The notes beneath the pieces are model-generated. The model saw only the letters and a program-made list of their open reading frames with translations. It had not been told where the DNA came from and ran no database searches. Below are positions 1 to 10,880 of a stretch of 64,000 nucleotides of DNA, one piece after another; the first letter of the stretch is position 1; the number at the start of each line of letters is the position of its first letter. This stretch comes from Sambucus nigra (Eukaryota > Streptophyta > Magnoliopsida > Dipsacales > Adoxaceae). The translations under genes and the position numbers were made by a program. Location: positions 364,646,605 through 364,710,604 of the forward strand of contig OX422216.1 of NCBI GenBank assembly GCA_949130495.1. The letters run 5' to 3'.

Positions 1-461
1 TGGCCTACGTCCACTGTTATTTTATTACTGAGTGTTTGGGAATTCTCGATTTGCCAGTTCTATCAAGAAATTTCGGTCCCCTTGAATGAGGGTGATACAA
101 TGTATTTATAGGCTTGAGGCTATCATCTGAAAGGGTGATACATTAAATGATATACATATGAAAGGGTAATACATTTAATGCCTTTTAAGCGTGCGTGTCT
201 AAATGATAAGCATTCAATGAATAGTTGAACTGTTGATTATCTGGCAATTAATGCTGTAGCTGAGATGCAGCTCGGACCGCCTTAGTTGCTCGTCGTTCAG
301 GAGTTCCTCGGAGAGTTGGAGTTCCTCGGAGTACACTTGTTGCTCGGAATGTATATGACTTGGTCGGGGAAATAAACTTCCTCGTTGCTATTGTGCCACG
401 TAGATCGACACGTGTCTTCTTATTATTCGTCTATATCAGCATACTAATTTTGGTATCAACA
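1..461 (-). repeat. 3' LTR of the Tat element (truncated by window edge)
   Basis: This is homologous to 12194-12654 and ends with GGTATCAACA at 461. On the minus (sense) strand a TATAAATA box lies at 103-110. Internal sequence starts at 462 with GAAGCCCGCAATG. The same internal start follows the related LTR ending at 62038. Confidence 0.93.
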
Positions 462-878
462 GAAGCCCGCAATGTTTCATATTTTGAACTTTGAGGAGTA
501 TGGAACATTCTTTCTCGGTATATGGCAATATTAAATAACCTTCCTGGCTTTTAGGAGCATTTTCTTCGTATTCGAATTCGCAGAATCCGCCTTTTTGAAT
601 TTTTATAAGCGCTTCGATCTTCGTGCACTTTTTGTCCTTTTAGCCGCCGGTAGCGTAATAGTTTCCTTTTCGTAATCATTTCTTTCGCCGTTTCCCAAGG
701 CAAAGTATTTAAACTTCATAGACAATCCCACCGTCTTCTACCTTTTCCAATTTTTGCTTTTGAGTTTTCCATAGTCTTTCTCTCTCTCGTGCGTTCATCC
801 TTTTCTTCGTTCGTTGTCAACAGATCTCCCTTTTTCCTGTAAGATCTTCTTCCTTCTTCTTCATTTCTTTTATTCACC
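462..878 (+). promoter_or_regulatory. Putative promoter and 5' leader of the antisense gene
   Basis: This 417-bp stretch between the 3' LTR and the first antisense ATG holds no ORF of note. A TATA-like TATTTAAA sits at 706-713, followed by a C/T-rich leader running to a strong start context (CACCATGG at 876-883). The promoter role is inferred from position and sequence only. Confidence 0.5.
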
Positions 879-1350
879 ATGGTTTATGTTATTGAATCTC
901 TTGAGAAATTCCGTTCTGATTTTTCTATTCCATCTTGGGTAACTCTGGAGGATCTTTCTGAGCCTTCAAATTACTTTCGTTTGGCTGAGGGACATTGGTT
1001 CCCCAGCCTCTTTATTGCTGAATGTGGATTTTCTTTTCCGCCAAACCCTTTGTGCTTAGAGTTCTGCCATTATTTCGATGATGTTCCTGCAAAAATAGCC
1101 CCCAATACATGGAGAATATTTAATGGGGTGTATAGGTTAAATCAAACTCATGAAACTCGTATAGGAATTCCTGAGATCATGTATTGTTATAGATGGGTTG
1201 TTCTAGATAATGTTTTTTATTTAAAAACTAGATTTTTGAATAGGGCTTTAGTAGTCAACCTCCCTGATGCTAATAGGGATTATTTTGAACATGGGGTAGT
1301 TATCAAAAATTGGCAACATGCCCCTTTGGTTGGAGATGAAGTATATGAAG

Positions 1351-1469
1351 GTCCCAGATGCCCTCCATAAGGCAATGGGATAGGTTATTTTCATTTTATT
1401 TCTGAAATTATGATTTCATTATATTTGAATAAATGTGTGATTGACATTTCAATATGTATTTGTTTGCAG
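1351..1469 (+). other. Intron 1 of antisense gene A (predicted)
   Basis: The donor is GAAG/GTCCCAG and the acceptor is TTTGCAG, 119 bp. Removing it joins the frame of 879-1350 to the open frame from 1470 and skips the TAA at 1368. The donor is weak, so the exact 5' site is uncertain. Confidence 0.5.
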
Positions 1470-2146
1470 TTTACAGCAAAAGAAAGACTCCAAAAGAAAC
1501 AGAAGTTAATATTAAGCATTTGAAACATATCTGGAGTTTGCATCAGAAAGTTGCAGACGAGCACATCAGGTCTGCTTCATACTTATTGCAGTATAGGAGC
1601 TATACATCATCCTTTACTGCTCGTCCTGTGGTCAGCACTAGTGATCCAGTGCCAGTTCCTGAGGATTCTTCACCAGACTCTCATATTCCTTTGAGTCAGA
1701 AAATGGGCAAAAGAAGAGTTCCTGCTATCTTTGAAGAGACTACCTCTGCTGGAGATGGAAAAAGAAACAAGAATGACTTCCCAAAGGGGACAAAGAAAGT
1801 AGATGCTTCCCCTTCTGTTGCTCCTCAGAAGGCTGCCGAGAAGCCCCCAGTGGCTCCGAGCACGAAGGATGCACCTGTGGAAGTGATCACCATCTCCCCA
1901 ACCAAAAGCTCTTCTTTGGTTGAAACTGTTGAAATGCCATCGAGGAGACTAAAAAAATCCTCCTCGGTCAGTTTTTCTGAAACCATTCCCCAGCTCCAAG
2001 CTAGTGGAGCTGGTGTTCCAACTATTATTCCCCCGAGTTTTGCAATGAGCTCGGTAAAGACTTGGACCATTCCTGAAGTCCAAGGAATTGAGGAGAATAT
2101 GTCTAGGGATATGCTTACATCCGTGGCTACTCGTCACATTGCTTCA

Positions 2147-2230
2147 GTAAGTTTCTCTTATTTTGAATTTTCTTTCTATCCATCAATACATGTATCTCTG
2201 TGCTGACTTATCGTTTTCTCCTTTTTTTAG
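2147..2230 (+). other. Intron 2 of antisense gene A (predicted)
   Basis: A consensus donor (TCA/GTAAGT) and a polypyrimidine acceptor (CTTTTTTTAG) bound an 84-bp AT-rich segment between two open reading frames in matching phase. Confidence 0.75.
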
Positions 2231-3153
2231 CTGGTGAGCTGCTTTAACACCATTGTGAAGAAGGATGAAGCGATCAAGGCTTCTATCTCCTTGTCTGGAG
2301 TGGAGGATGCTTTACTGGGTTGGGCCCAGTCTTTGAAGGAGTCCCGCCAACATTATGACGAGGATAAGGGTGATTGGGAGAAGAAGTTGGCTACAGTTGA
2401 GGCAGAGAAGATGAAGCTCGTTGAAGTTTCCAAGGGTTTGGAAAATAAAGTGAAAAATTTGGAGGAAGAGAAGAAGAAGTATGACGAGAAGCTCAAGAAT
2501 TTTGGGGAGCTTGAAAACAATATGAAAAAGGCAGAAGAATAATTGTCCCTTCTGCGAGAAGTGAATCGCTAGAAGGAGGAGGTGGAAGCTAAGTTGAAGG
2601 CCACCGAGGATCTTCTATCCGAGAAGCTCTCCTCGGAGAAAATAAAAAGAAAAGTGGCGATGAAAAAATCTTTCCGCACTGGTTGGGACAAAGGATGGGA
2701 TAGGGGGGTAGCAGCCATGATGACCCAAGTGCAATATGGGAGTCTTAAATACTTCCGAGATGGTTGGGTTGCTGCCCTGCAAGAATTGAAGGTTAATGAG
2801 GACTCAGAGCTGTTTCAACAGCATCTTCCTGGTCCCCCTCCTAGAATTGAAGATGAGGAAGAAGACGAAGTTGCATCCGATGAGTCTTCAATGGCAGTGG
2901 GTGATCAAGTCCTTGCCTCACAACCTATTCAGACAGTCACCGAGGAGATTTCGTCTCTGCCTGCTCCACTTGAACCAGTTCCAGTTTTAGCCGACCAACT
3001 CATTGTTCCCACCGAGCAACCGAGCTCCTCGTCCCAACCTCCCGAGAAAATCTTGGGAGATAAGGAAAAGGTGTGAAGTTGTTCGGTATTCTCTTTTGGT
3101 TTTTCTTCTTTGTCAAGTGTAACCAAGATCTTTGTAACTATGCACTATGATCT

Positions 3154-3159
3154 AATAAA
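3154..3159 (+). terminator. Possible poly(A) signal after antisense gene A
   Basis: AATAAA lies about 80 bp past the stop of gene A, in T-rich sequence. It suggests that gene A ends here rather than splicing into gene B. Confidence 0.4.
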
Positions 3160-3263
3160 ATTTGAGTTTTCCCCTCTATACGATTGTATCTTTTCTATTT
3201 GTACTCTGTCTTGATCTTCTTTTTGATGATTGTCTTTTATTTCTCTGTTAGTTTCTGGCCAGG

Positions 3264-4592
3264 ATGGATCTGCTATCTGCTAATGATACAAAGTTGATGC
3301 AGTAATGTCATGAATATTATAAGGCTGGTCACAGGGAACTGAGTGCATCAGAAGTTGCCGACATCCTTGGTCAGGGTGCTTCAGAGCAGGCAATCGAAGC
3401 TTATCAGTATCTGAAATGCTTACTTGACCGAGCTGTGGCCAATAATGTGGCTTACTATGAAATGATTGAGGAGCTTCAATGTACCCTAGAAGATCTTCAG
3501 ATTCAGTACAAGGAATCAACTGCTCTGTTGCATGAGGGGTATGAGAAGAAGTACCAGCAGATTTCTGCCGAGAAGGGCTACGAGAAGCTCTTTGCTGGAT
3601 ATGATGTCAGGGAGAGAACCCTAAAGGGTGAAGTTGAAGCATGTAGACAGATTGCTGAGCTGCTGGAGTAAGAGAATAACAATTTACAGAAAGAGCTAGC
3701 ACAGTTGAAGTCTGCAGCTTCTTCTTCAACATCTATAATCCCAGTGACTGACGAGGGATTTTCATTCTTAAAGGTTGAGAATGCCAAATTAAGGCAAGAG
3801 TTGGACACCTTGATAAGGTCGGGTACCTCTACTGCTATTCGGGGACGAGGAAGAGGTTCTCGTGGACGAGGAAGAGTTGCTCAGAATGTTGTCGACGAAC
3901 AAAGTACTCCACCTGCTCGGGGTTGATCAAGAGTTCTTCGTCGTACTGTTGAAGAAGCTCCTACTCAATCAGCGTTGGAAAACCAAGCATTCCAATTGAT
4001 GGCAAAAAATGAAGCCTTGTCTGAACTGTCCAAGAAAGTTAGAGAATTGGAACAACAACTCTCTTCAAAGAAATCAGCGTTGGAGACTAATGAACTTTTC
4101 ATCCAGAGTCTTCACGAGAAGCTTGAGAGGTTAACATTTCAGTTCCACAAACAGCCCAGGGAGTTCTGGATGGCTGGATACAACGAGGCGCTATTCCATT
4201 TAGATGCTCGTATCCAGAATGCCAATAATGAGGGCTACAAACAAGGATGGCTGAATGCCTTATGTGTGTTGAAACTCGAACAGGGACATTATTTTTGGGA
4301 CTACTATGATCCCGGAGTACTTGACTTGCCTGTGCCACCGTATAATTTGGACATGGAATGGATCCCAGCTCCTGCCATTCCTCGAAGCTTAATTGCGAAG
4401 TACCTCGGTGACTACAGTTTACATTCTCAGTTTGAGGTATCTCGTCCCGAGCATCTTCTAGATCAACCTTCTGTGATGAACGTTAGGATGCTGAAGGACT
4501 TGAACTTCATTAATTCTCCTCAGTCTTTAAATGATCCGCCTGCTGGCGAGGAACCTGTATCGAAAGCTGAGGGGAAAAGACCAATAGAATAG
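3264..4592 (+). pseudogene. Antisense accessory gene B of the Tat element (coiled coil, RG-rich)
   Basis: One frame of 443 codons runs from an ATG in good context (AGGATGG) to TAG at 4590, interrupted by TAA 3303, TAA 3669 and TGA 3924. It may also be an exon, since acceptor-like TTAG and CCAG lie just upstream. It has an N-terminal helical segment, a coiled coil, an RG-rich patch (GRGRGSRGRGR), a second coiled coil, a module with GYKQGWLNALCVLK, and the ending PAGEEPVSKAEGKRPIE. The coiled coil followed by an F..G......GW..AL..L module resembles the C-terminal half of gene A, so the two may be ancient duplicates. A deleted copy with the same ending lies at 62560-62923. Function unknown. Confidence 0.65.
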
Positions 4593-4860
4593 GAATTTCT
4601 GATGTAACAGTTAGTATACATATTCATGTAATTATCAATGTAACTTGTAATTTATTTTGAATTTTATGAAAGACTTTCATTTTTGTTTGCAAATATATAT
4701 TGCTATTGTCTTGTACTTGTCAAACACTTTATATTTGTGCTTCCATAACAATATTGTGTGGTTCATCGACCAACTTAGTAATAAAAAGTTACAAGTATTA
4801 GTAATGTTGCTCGATCACTTAATAATAAAGTAATGAGTATAAAAATGTTGAAGATTTTTC
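4593..4860. other. AT-rich spacer after antisense gene B
   Basis: No gene is visible. The stretch is conserved in the right-hand Tat copy (about 62924-63190), including the segment with GTTCATCGACCAACTTAG. Confidence 0.6.
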
Positions 4861-5440
4861 CAACCAACCAAGGTTGTTAAATTATGCTTGTCGACCAATT
4901 ATAGTTAGTGAGAGTTTTATTCCCGACTAGCCATACTTGTAAAAATGTGTCTGACCAAAGCCAATATTTTCTCCTCGTCGACCAACTAAATTGGTACAGT
5001 TTGGAATATTTTATATTTTCTGTAATAATCTTACCTCCCGACCAACATAAGTTGGCATTTGAGAGCATATCTTGTTTCCTAACCAACCGAGATTGGCATT
5101 TTTAGGAATGTTGTTCTCGCCCTTTTACAAACCGGAGTTGGTCTGAGTTCGAACTATCATGTCCACTTGCCCTTTTACCAAAATTGGTCTGAGCCAGTGT
5201 CAGCCTCCTAACCAAAGGAGTATGGTTTCCTAACCAACCGGAGCTGGTATTTTTAGGAATATCGTGTTCTCGCCCTTTTACCAATCGGAATTGGTCTGAG
5301 TTCGAACTATCGTGTCCACTTTCCCTTTTACCAACCGGAGTTGGTCTGAGCTAGTGTACGCCTCCTAACCAAAGGAGTATGGTTTGTTCTCGCCCTTTTA
5401 CCAATCGGAGTTGGTCCGAGCTTGAACTATCGTGTTGTTT
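4861..5440. repeat. Array of ACCAAC/GTTGGT hairpin repeats
   Basis: There are about a dozen short imperfect palindromes built on ACCAAC-(3-5 nt)-GTTGGT. The later ones sit in a larger unit reading CGCCCTTTTACCAACCGG then AGTTGGTCTGAG. The array lies between the converging ends of gene B and pol. The same unit recurs inside the polyprotein frame at 7375-7480, and a related 42-bp array is at 63270-63521. Confidence 0.85.
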
Positions 5441-5560
5441 TAACTGCTGAGCAGCGTAGTGTTGCACACTAGTATTCCTCGAAAAACTTTCAATAAAAGA
5501 AAGAAGATGGCGAAATATCATCGTTTTATTCATATTGATGGAACTGCTTTACATTTTACA

Positions 5561-6352
5561 TCACTGATAATACTTGCGTAGGTGTTCAGCATTCCATGCA
5601 TTCTTAAATTCCTCTCCTTCTAGAGTCGCTATTCGGTAAGTTCTTGGTCGAACAACTTCTGTAACTCGGTAAGGTCCATGCCAGTTTGCTTCCAACTTAT
5701 TGTGCTTCTGAATGACCTTCTTTAGCACGTAATCTCCTTCTTTTAAGTCGCATTTCTTCACCCTCTTGTTGTAGAACAGAGCTGTTCATTTTTGGTAAGC
5801 AGCATTCCTAATGGCTGCCTCTTCTCTAACCTCCTCAAGCATATCCAAATCTAATCTTCTCATTAAGTCGCTGACTGGGGAATTGAAATTCAGCACTCTG
5901 TGTGTTGGCAGACCCAACTCGGCAGGTATGAAGGCCTCACTTCCAAATGCCAGCATATACGGTGATTCTCCAGTAGCTGCTCGGGGAGTTGTTCGGTAAG
6001 CCCAAAATACTGACTGTAGCTCATTAATCCAATTAGCTTTACCCTCACTTAACCTCTTCTTCAAACCATTTAGTAATGTTCTGTTCATCACTTCAGTCTG
6101 CCCATTGCTTTGAGGATGGCCTAGTGCTGAATGAACCTTCAAAATGTTTGACTGATGACAATAGGCAGCAAACTCCTCGTTATCAAATTGTGTTCCATGG
6201 TCTGTGATGAAGGCATGAGGGAGACCATATCGGCAGATGATGTTCTCCCAAACGAACTGGTACACCTTCTCGTATGTCATATCAATAAGTGGCTCAGCTT
6301 CTACCCACTTGGTAAAATAATCCACTGCAACGACGAGGTACTTGAATCTTCC
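5561..6352 (-). pseudogene. pol: Tat integrase core and C-terminal region
   Basis: This is the integrase catalytic core with YFTKWVEAEP, the second catalytic Asp in FITDHGTQFD, and the Glu in GQTEVMNRT, followed by a C-terminal domain with GDYVLKK and WHGPYRV. TGA at 5786-5788 splits it in the same frame, and TGA at 6353-6355 separates it from the upstream part. It ends at 5561 (LRKYYQ). I see no chromodomain, as expected for Tat elements. Confidence 0.9.
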
Positions 6353-7321
6353 TCAGGTCGTTGGCAGTGGTCCAACCAAATTAATTCCCCACATGCCAAA
6401 TGGCCAAGGGGAAGTTATGGGTGTCAACAATTCTTGTGGAGTTCGTCGGATGGAGGAAAAACGTTGGCATTTATCACATCTCTTGGCATAAGCTATACAA
6501 TCAGCCCTCATCGTTGGCCAGTAGTACCCCTGCGTCATCACCCTTTGCAAAAGTGTCTGACCTGCTACATGGGCTCCACAGGACCCTTCATGGATCTCTT
6601 CAATCAATTCTTTCACCTCGGAGGGATGTACACATCTTTGCAAACCTGCCATAATTCCTCGTCTATACAAAACACCATTAGTTAGTACATACCGAGCAGC
6701 CTTAAACTTCAATCTCTTGATAACGAGCTTATCCTCCGGTAATCCTCCATCCTCAATATATGTCCTGATGGGATCCATCCAAGATGGTCCTAAATCAAGG
6801 GTAATAATATTCATCGTCAAGTCTTCATCTATGCTCCGACTTTCTAATACTTCAATTGGTATCGTTCTTCGCAGCTCGGTACGAGTAGCTGATGCTAGTC
6901 GGGCCAGTGCGTTTGCTCGTGCATTCTCCATTCTTGGTATTCTGATCAACTGAATGGCATCAAATGCTGCCAACAACTCCATCGCATTTGCATGATACTT
7001 GACCATTAATTCTCCTTTAACTGCATATGTTCCCATCATCTGATTCACAATCAATTGAGAATCACTGAATACCATCACTTGTTGTGCTTCCATAATCTTT
7101 GTTAAATTAAGACCTGCTATCATGGCCTCATACTCAGCCTCATTATTGGAAGCTTTGAATTGGAATCGCAGGGCATATTCCATGTCAATCTCGTCTGGTG
7201 TGTTCAAAACAATCCCTGCTCCATAACCTGTTGTGCAAGATGACCCATCTACATACAATCTCCATGTAGGTAACTCGTCTTCAAACGTCTTATCTGACAA
7301 GGTTCCTCGGTGAAATATTTG
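6353..7321 (-). pseudogene. pol: Tat second RNase H and integrase N-terminal zinc-binding domain
   Basis: A plant-type additional RNase H comes first (YVDGSS, NNEAEYEAMI, FSDSQLIV), followed by the integrase HHCC domain (final CDKC) and the start of the catalytic core. Two catalytic acids are replaced by Asn. The last RNase H Asp (family NxxADALA) reads ENARANALARL, and the first integrase Asp (family WGMDIVGPLP) reads WGINLVGPLP. Both fit G-to-A or C-to-T decay. The duplicate RNase H is diagnostic of Tat/Ogre elements. Confidence 0.9.
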
Positions 7322-8506
7322 CTATTTCCTTTCATCCTCCCTTGATATTTTTCGCTCTTCGTCGACCATCTCTTCTCGCTCTTTTACCAACCGGAGTTGG
7401 TCTGAGTTCGAATTTGATGATCTTTCTACATCCACAAGCCCTTTTATCAACCGGAGTTGGTCTGAGCTTATGTCTGTTGATCCTGTAACATCCACAGGCT
7501 GGTCAGCGAGCAACTTTTGTTCCTCAGGGGTATCAGGATATGTAAATTCTGCTATAAAGTCTGCTACAGCCTGCCCTTTTAGTGATGATCTGGGTTCATA
7601 CACAATATCATATTCACCGAGCTCTATTGCCCAGTACATCAGTCTCCCTGATTTTTCTGGTTTATGAAGGGCTTGTCTTAATGGTATGTCGGTATACACG
7701 ACGATGGTATGGGCTTGGAAATATGGCCTCATTCTTCTACTTGCCTCAATTAATGCCAATGCCAATTTTTTCAGCTTTGGGTACCTGATCTCTGCACCTC
7801 GGAAAGCCTTACTTGTGTAATAAATTGGCTTCTGGACTCCATTCTCCATTCTGATCAATTCCGAGATGATTGCATTCTCTGATACTGCCAGGTACAAGTA
7901 CAACTTTTCTCCCATTACTGGCCTGGACAACAGTGGAGGTGCTCCCAAATGTTTCTTCAAATCTTGAAAGGCTTTTTCACATTCATCATTCCACTCGAAA
8001 GTTTTTCGAAGTGTTTTGAAGAATGGGAGGCATCTATCAGTTGCTCGGGATACAAATCTGTTGAGCGCTGCAACTCGTCCTGTAAGACTCTGCACTTCTT
8101 TCTTCGTCGTTGGAGATCGCAACCCTAAAAGAGCTTTGATCTTTTCTGGATTCGCCTCAATGCCTCGCTGGTTGACGATGTACCCGAGGAACATTCCTTC
8201 TCGTACTCCAAATGTGCACTTCGTCGGGTTAAGCTTCATCTGGTATTTATCCAGTTGATCAAAGGTCTGACCTAAGTCAACTAGATGATCAGCAGCTTTC
8301 CTGCTCTTTGTCAGCATATCATCGACATAGACTTCCATATTACAACTGATTTGTTCGGCAAAAACCTTGTTCATCAGCCGCTGGTATGTCCCTCCTGCAT
8401 TTTTCAAACCAAAAGGCATAATATTGTAACAATAAGTTCCCCTAGGGGTAATAAAAGAAGTACTTTCCCTGTCTTCAGGTTTCATTTTGATCTGGTTGTA
8501 ACTAGA
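7322..8506 (-). pseudogene. pol: Tat reverse transcriptase (C-terminal part) and first RNase H
   Basis: It contains PFGLKNAGGTYQRLMN and the catalytic VYVDDML, so the RT active site is intact here. The degenerate first RNase H follows, with YTSKAF and KGQAVADFIAEF. An in-frame TAA at 8507-8509 cuts RT in two just before the segment starting SSYNQIKM. A TAG at 7322 ends the frame before the second RNase H. The linker holds two SDQLRL(V/I)K peptides encoded by the hairpin repeat at 7375-7480. Confidence 0.92.
7375..7480. repeat. Hairpin repeat embedded in the RNase H linker
   Basis: Two copies of the CTTTTA(C/T)CAACCGGAGTTGGT unit lie in the coding frame. They are near-identical to the repeats at 5110-5430 and encode SDQLRL(V/I)K on the minus strand. 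Confidence 0.85.
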
Positions 8507-10792
8507 TTAAGCATCCATAAAGCTGAGCATCTCGTGCCCCGAGGTAGCATCCACTAGCTGGTCAATCCTGGGCAATGGAAAGTGATCCTTTGGACAGGCC
8601 TTGTTGAGATCAGTGAAATCAACACACATTCTCCAATTATTGTTTTTCTTCTTTACCATCACCACGTTTGCTAACCAGTCTGGGTATTTCACATCTTCAA
8701 TGAATTGGGCTTTCTGGAGCTTCTCGACCTCTTCTTGTATAGCTTGATTCTTCTCGGGACTAAATACTCTTCTTCTCTGCTTTACAGGCTTGATCTCCTT
8801 ATTCGCATTAATCTCATGACATAAAAAGTTTGGATCTATTCCTGGCATGTCTTCATGACTCCATGCAAAAGTTTTCTTCCTGTTTCTCAAGAAAGTTATC
8901 AACTCCTGTTTTATTGAGGCATCCAACGTCGAACCTATTTGTGTTATTCGTTCAGGATGCTCGTCGTCCAGAATAACATTTTCTGTAGATTCCACCACCT
9001 GTCCTTTTACAAGTTGGGATTCATCTCTGGGATCCAGTGTTTCAATTTCTGTACCTTCATCCACCTGGTAGGTAGTAGTCTTTTTCCTTGACTCTTCAAG
9101 CTCCTCTTGCTCGGCAGATGAATAATAGCATTCCCGAGCTACTTTTTGATCACCTTTCACAACTCCTACTCTAAAATTTGTTGGGAATTTTAAGCACTGA
9201 TGTACTGTATATGGAACTGCTTCGAACTTCTTAAAACCAACTCTTCCCATGATGATGTTGTAAGATGATTGCACATTCTTATCCATCACAAAGAAGCGTA
9301 TTCTTTCTGTTCGACAAGCAGGCCAAGTTCCAATGAATATATCCAACTTGATCGTCCCAAGTGGAAAAACCTTCTCGCCAGAAAAACCCAGGAGAGGTCT
9401 GTGATAAGGCTCCAATTGAGATAATTTTAAATTTAAACTGTCAAAGCATGAGTAGAACATGATATCTGCCGAACTATCATTATCTACCAGAACCCTTGAA
9501 ATCATTACTTCTTTCATCCACATTTTGATCACCAAAGGGTCGTCGTGAGGGTAAAGAACACCTGCAAGGTCATTTTTTGAAAAACCAATGACCAGCTTCT
9601 CTTTATTTATCTTCCTCGGGCGATCCTCCTCAGCCAAATTTATTCGCTGAATGTATGAGCAAGCTTGAGCCTCTCCAAGGTAAGCTTTTCTTTCTGCAGT
9701 AAGGTCTCCTCCTCCTGCATCTCCTCCTGTAATGACATTACAATCAAATGACCCAAAGCGTATTGAAAATACCTCTCGTTCTGGCTGCCTTGGTTTTTTG
9801 GGAAGATCAGGGTCATCATCTGGATCATCTTCATGGTTTCTCTTCTTTTTCTCCTCTGCTCGACGTGGAGATCTAGACCTCTCTCTAGTTCGGTCATTAT
9901 TTCTTCTTTCACCTCCCCGATCAACATACTTTGCCAGCTTTCCTCTTCGGATGAGTGTTTCAATCTCGTTCTGAAGGGCTATGCAATTTTTGGTCATATG
10001 GCCATGATCCTTATGGAACTCGCAATATTTCTCCCTATTCCTCATGTCAGGGTCTGACCTCAGTTTCTTTGGACACTTTACTTCCTCGTTATTCTTGATT
10101 TCTTCCAAGACATGATTGATACCCATTTTCAAAGGAGTATAATTATCGAATTTCTTCAGGACTTCCCATGACGACTTATTATTCTTGGAATGCTTGTCAC
10201 CGCCATTGCCCTTATGCTCTTTCTTCTTAGATTTGTCGACTTCCACCTTGGTTTCTTTATCCATATTCTTCTTCGCAGCCATAGCCTCCTCGGCATTCAT
10301 GATTTTGGCCGCTTTTGCCATCAACTCTGACATAGTTGTAGGTGGATCTTTGGCCAAAGTGTAATACAATTTGTTAGGCAACAACCCACTCATCAAGGCA
10401 GTGATTGCTGTCTTTTCTTCATAATCTATAACTTCCAACTTCTCGTTATTGAAGCGAGTTATGTAATCTCTAGTACTCTCACCAGATTTTTGTCTAACAC
10501 TTAACAAGTGTGCTACTCGTTTTACTGGCTTTGCTCCGAAACAGAAATTGCCGATGAACAACTCGGCCAATTGAAAGAAAGTTGAAATCTTACCCCGAGG
10601 AAGATTGTTGTACCATATCTGGGCAGATCCAGTAAGAGTTCCTGAGAATGCTCTGCATCTCATCTCGTCGGGGACCACATAGATGTCGGCAGCAGCTTGA
10701 TATTGCTCTATGTGAAGAACAGGATCTGTCTTTCCATCATATTTGGGGGTCACCACAGGTGCTTTAAATTTCGACGGTGTAGGAAAATCCAC
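8507..10792 (-). pseudogene. gag-pol: Tat gag (main part), protease and reverse transcriptase N-terminus
   Basis: This is a 761-residue open stretch. The retrotransposon Gag domain spans roughly residues 20-175. A Tat-type zinc-knuckle-like CEFHKDHGHMTKNC lies near residue 257, followed by a basic RS-rich segment. An aspartic protease with VLVDNDSSADIMF is near residue 435, where the family motif is DNGSS, so a conserved Gly is Asp here. RT fingers with ACPKDHFPLPRIDQLVD follow, then the stop at 8507. Upstream gag codons continue to the solo LTR breakpoint at 10885. Confidence 0.9.
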
Positions 10793-10880
10793 AATGGCTT
10801 GTACAAAAGGTGTCCCTCGAACAAAAGTTCATTGTAGGGGGTTCTTCGCCTTAGCCATTTCTCCCAATCTATCCTCCAAC

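Larger units (their letters stand above)
879..3076 (+). pseudogene. Antisense accessory gene A of the Tat element (Transposase_28-like N-terminus plus coiled coil), three exons
   Basis: The best model has exons 879-1350, 1470-2146 and 2231-3076, about 664 codons. The joins keep frame: the first intron splits a codon after one base, and the second is phase 0 with an excellent CAGTAAGT donor and a T-rich acceptor. Exon 1 resembles the plant 'putative gypsy type transposon' family (Pfam PF04195 from memory), with YFRLAEGHWFPS and PNTWRIFNG as recognisable stretches. Exon 2 is Ser/Pro/Lys-rich and probably disordered. Exon 3 is a charged coiled coil followed by an acidic tail. Two in-frame stops (TAA 2540, TAG 2570) interrupt exon 3. 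Both look like CAA/CAG to TAA/TAG changes. The gene runs opposite to gag-pol. Its function is unknown. Confidence 0.72.

Noticed and set aside
6155..6685. 176-codon plus ORF opposite integrase
   Set aside because: Shadow of the minus-strand integrase, where domain motifs are clear.
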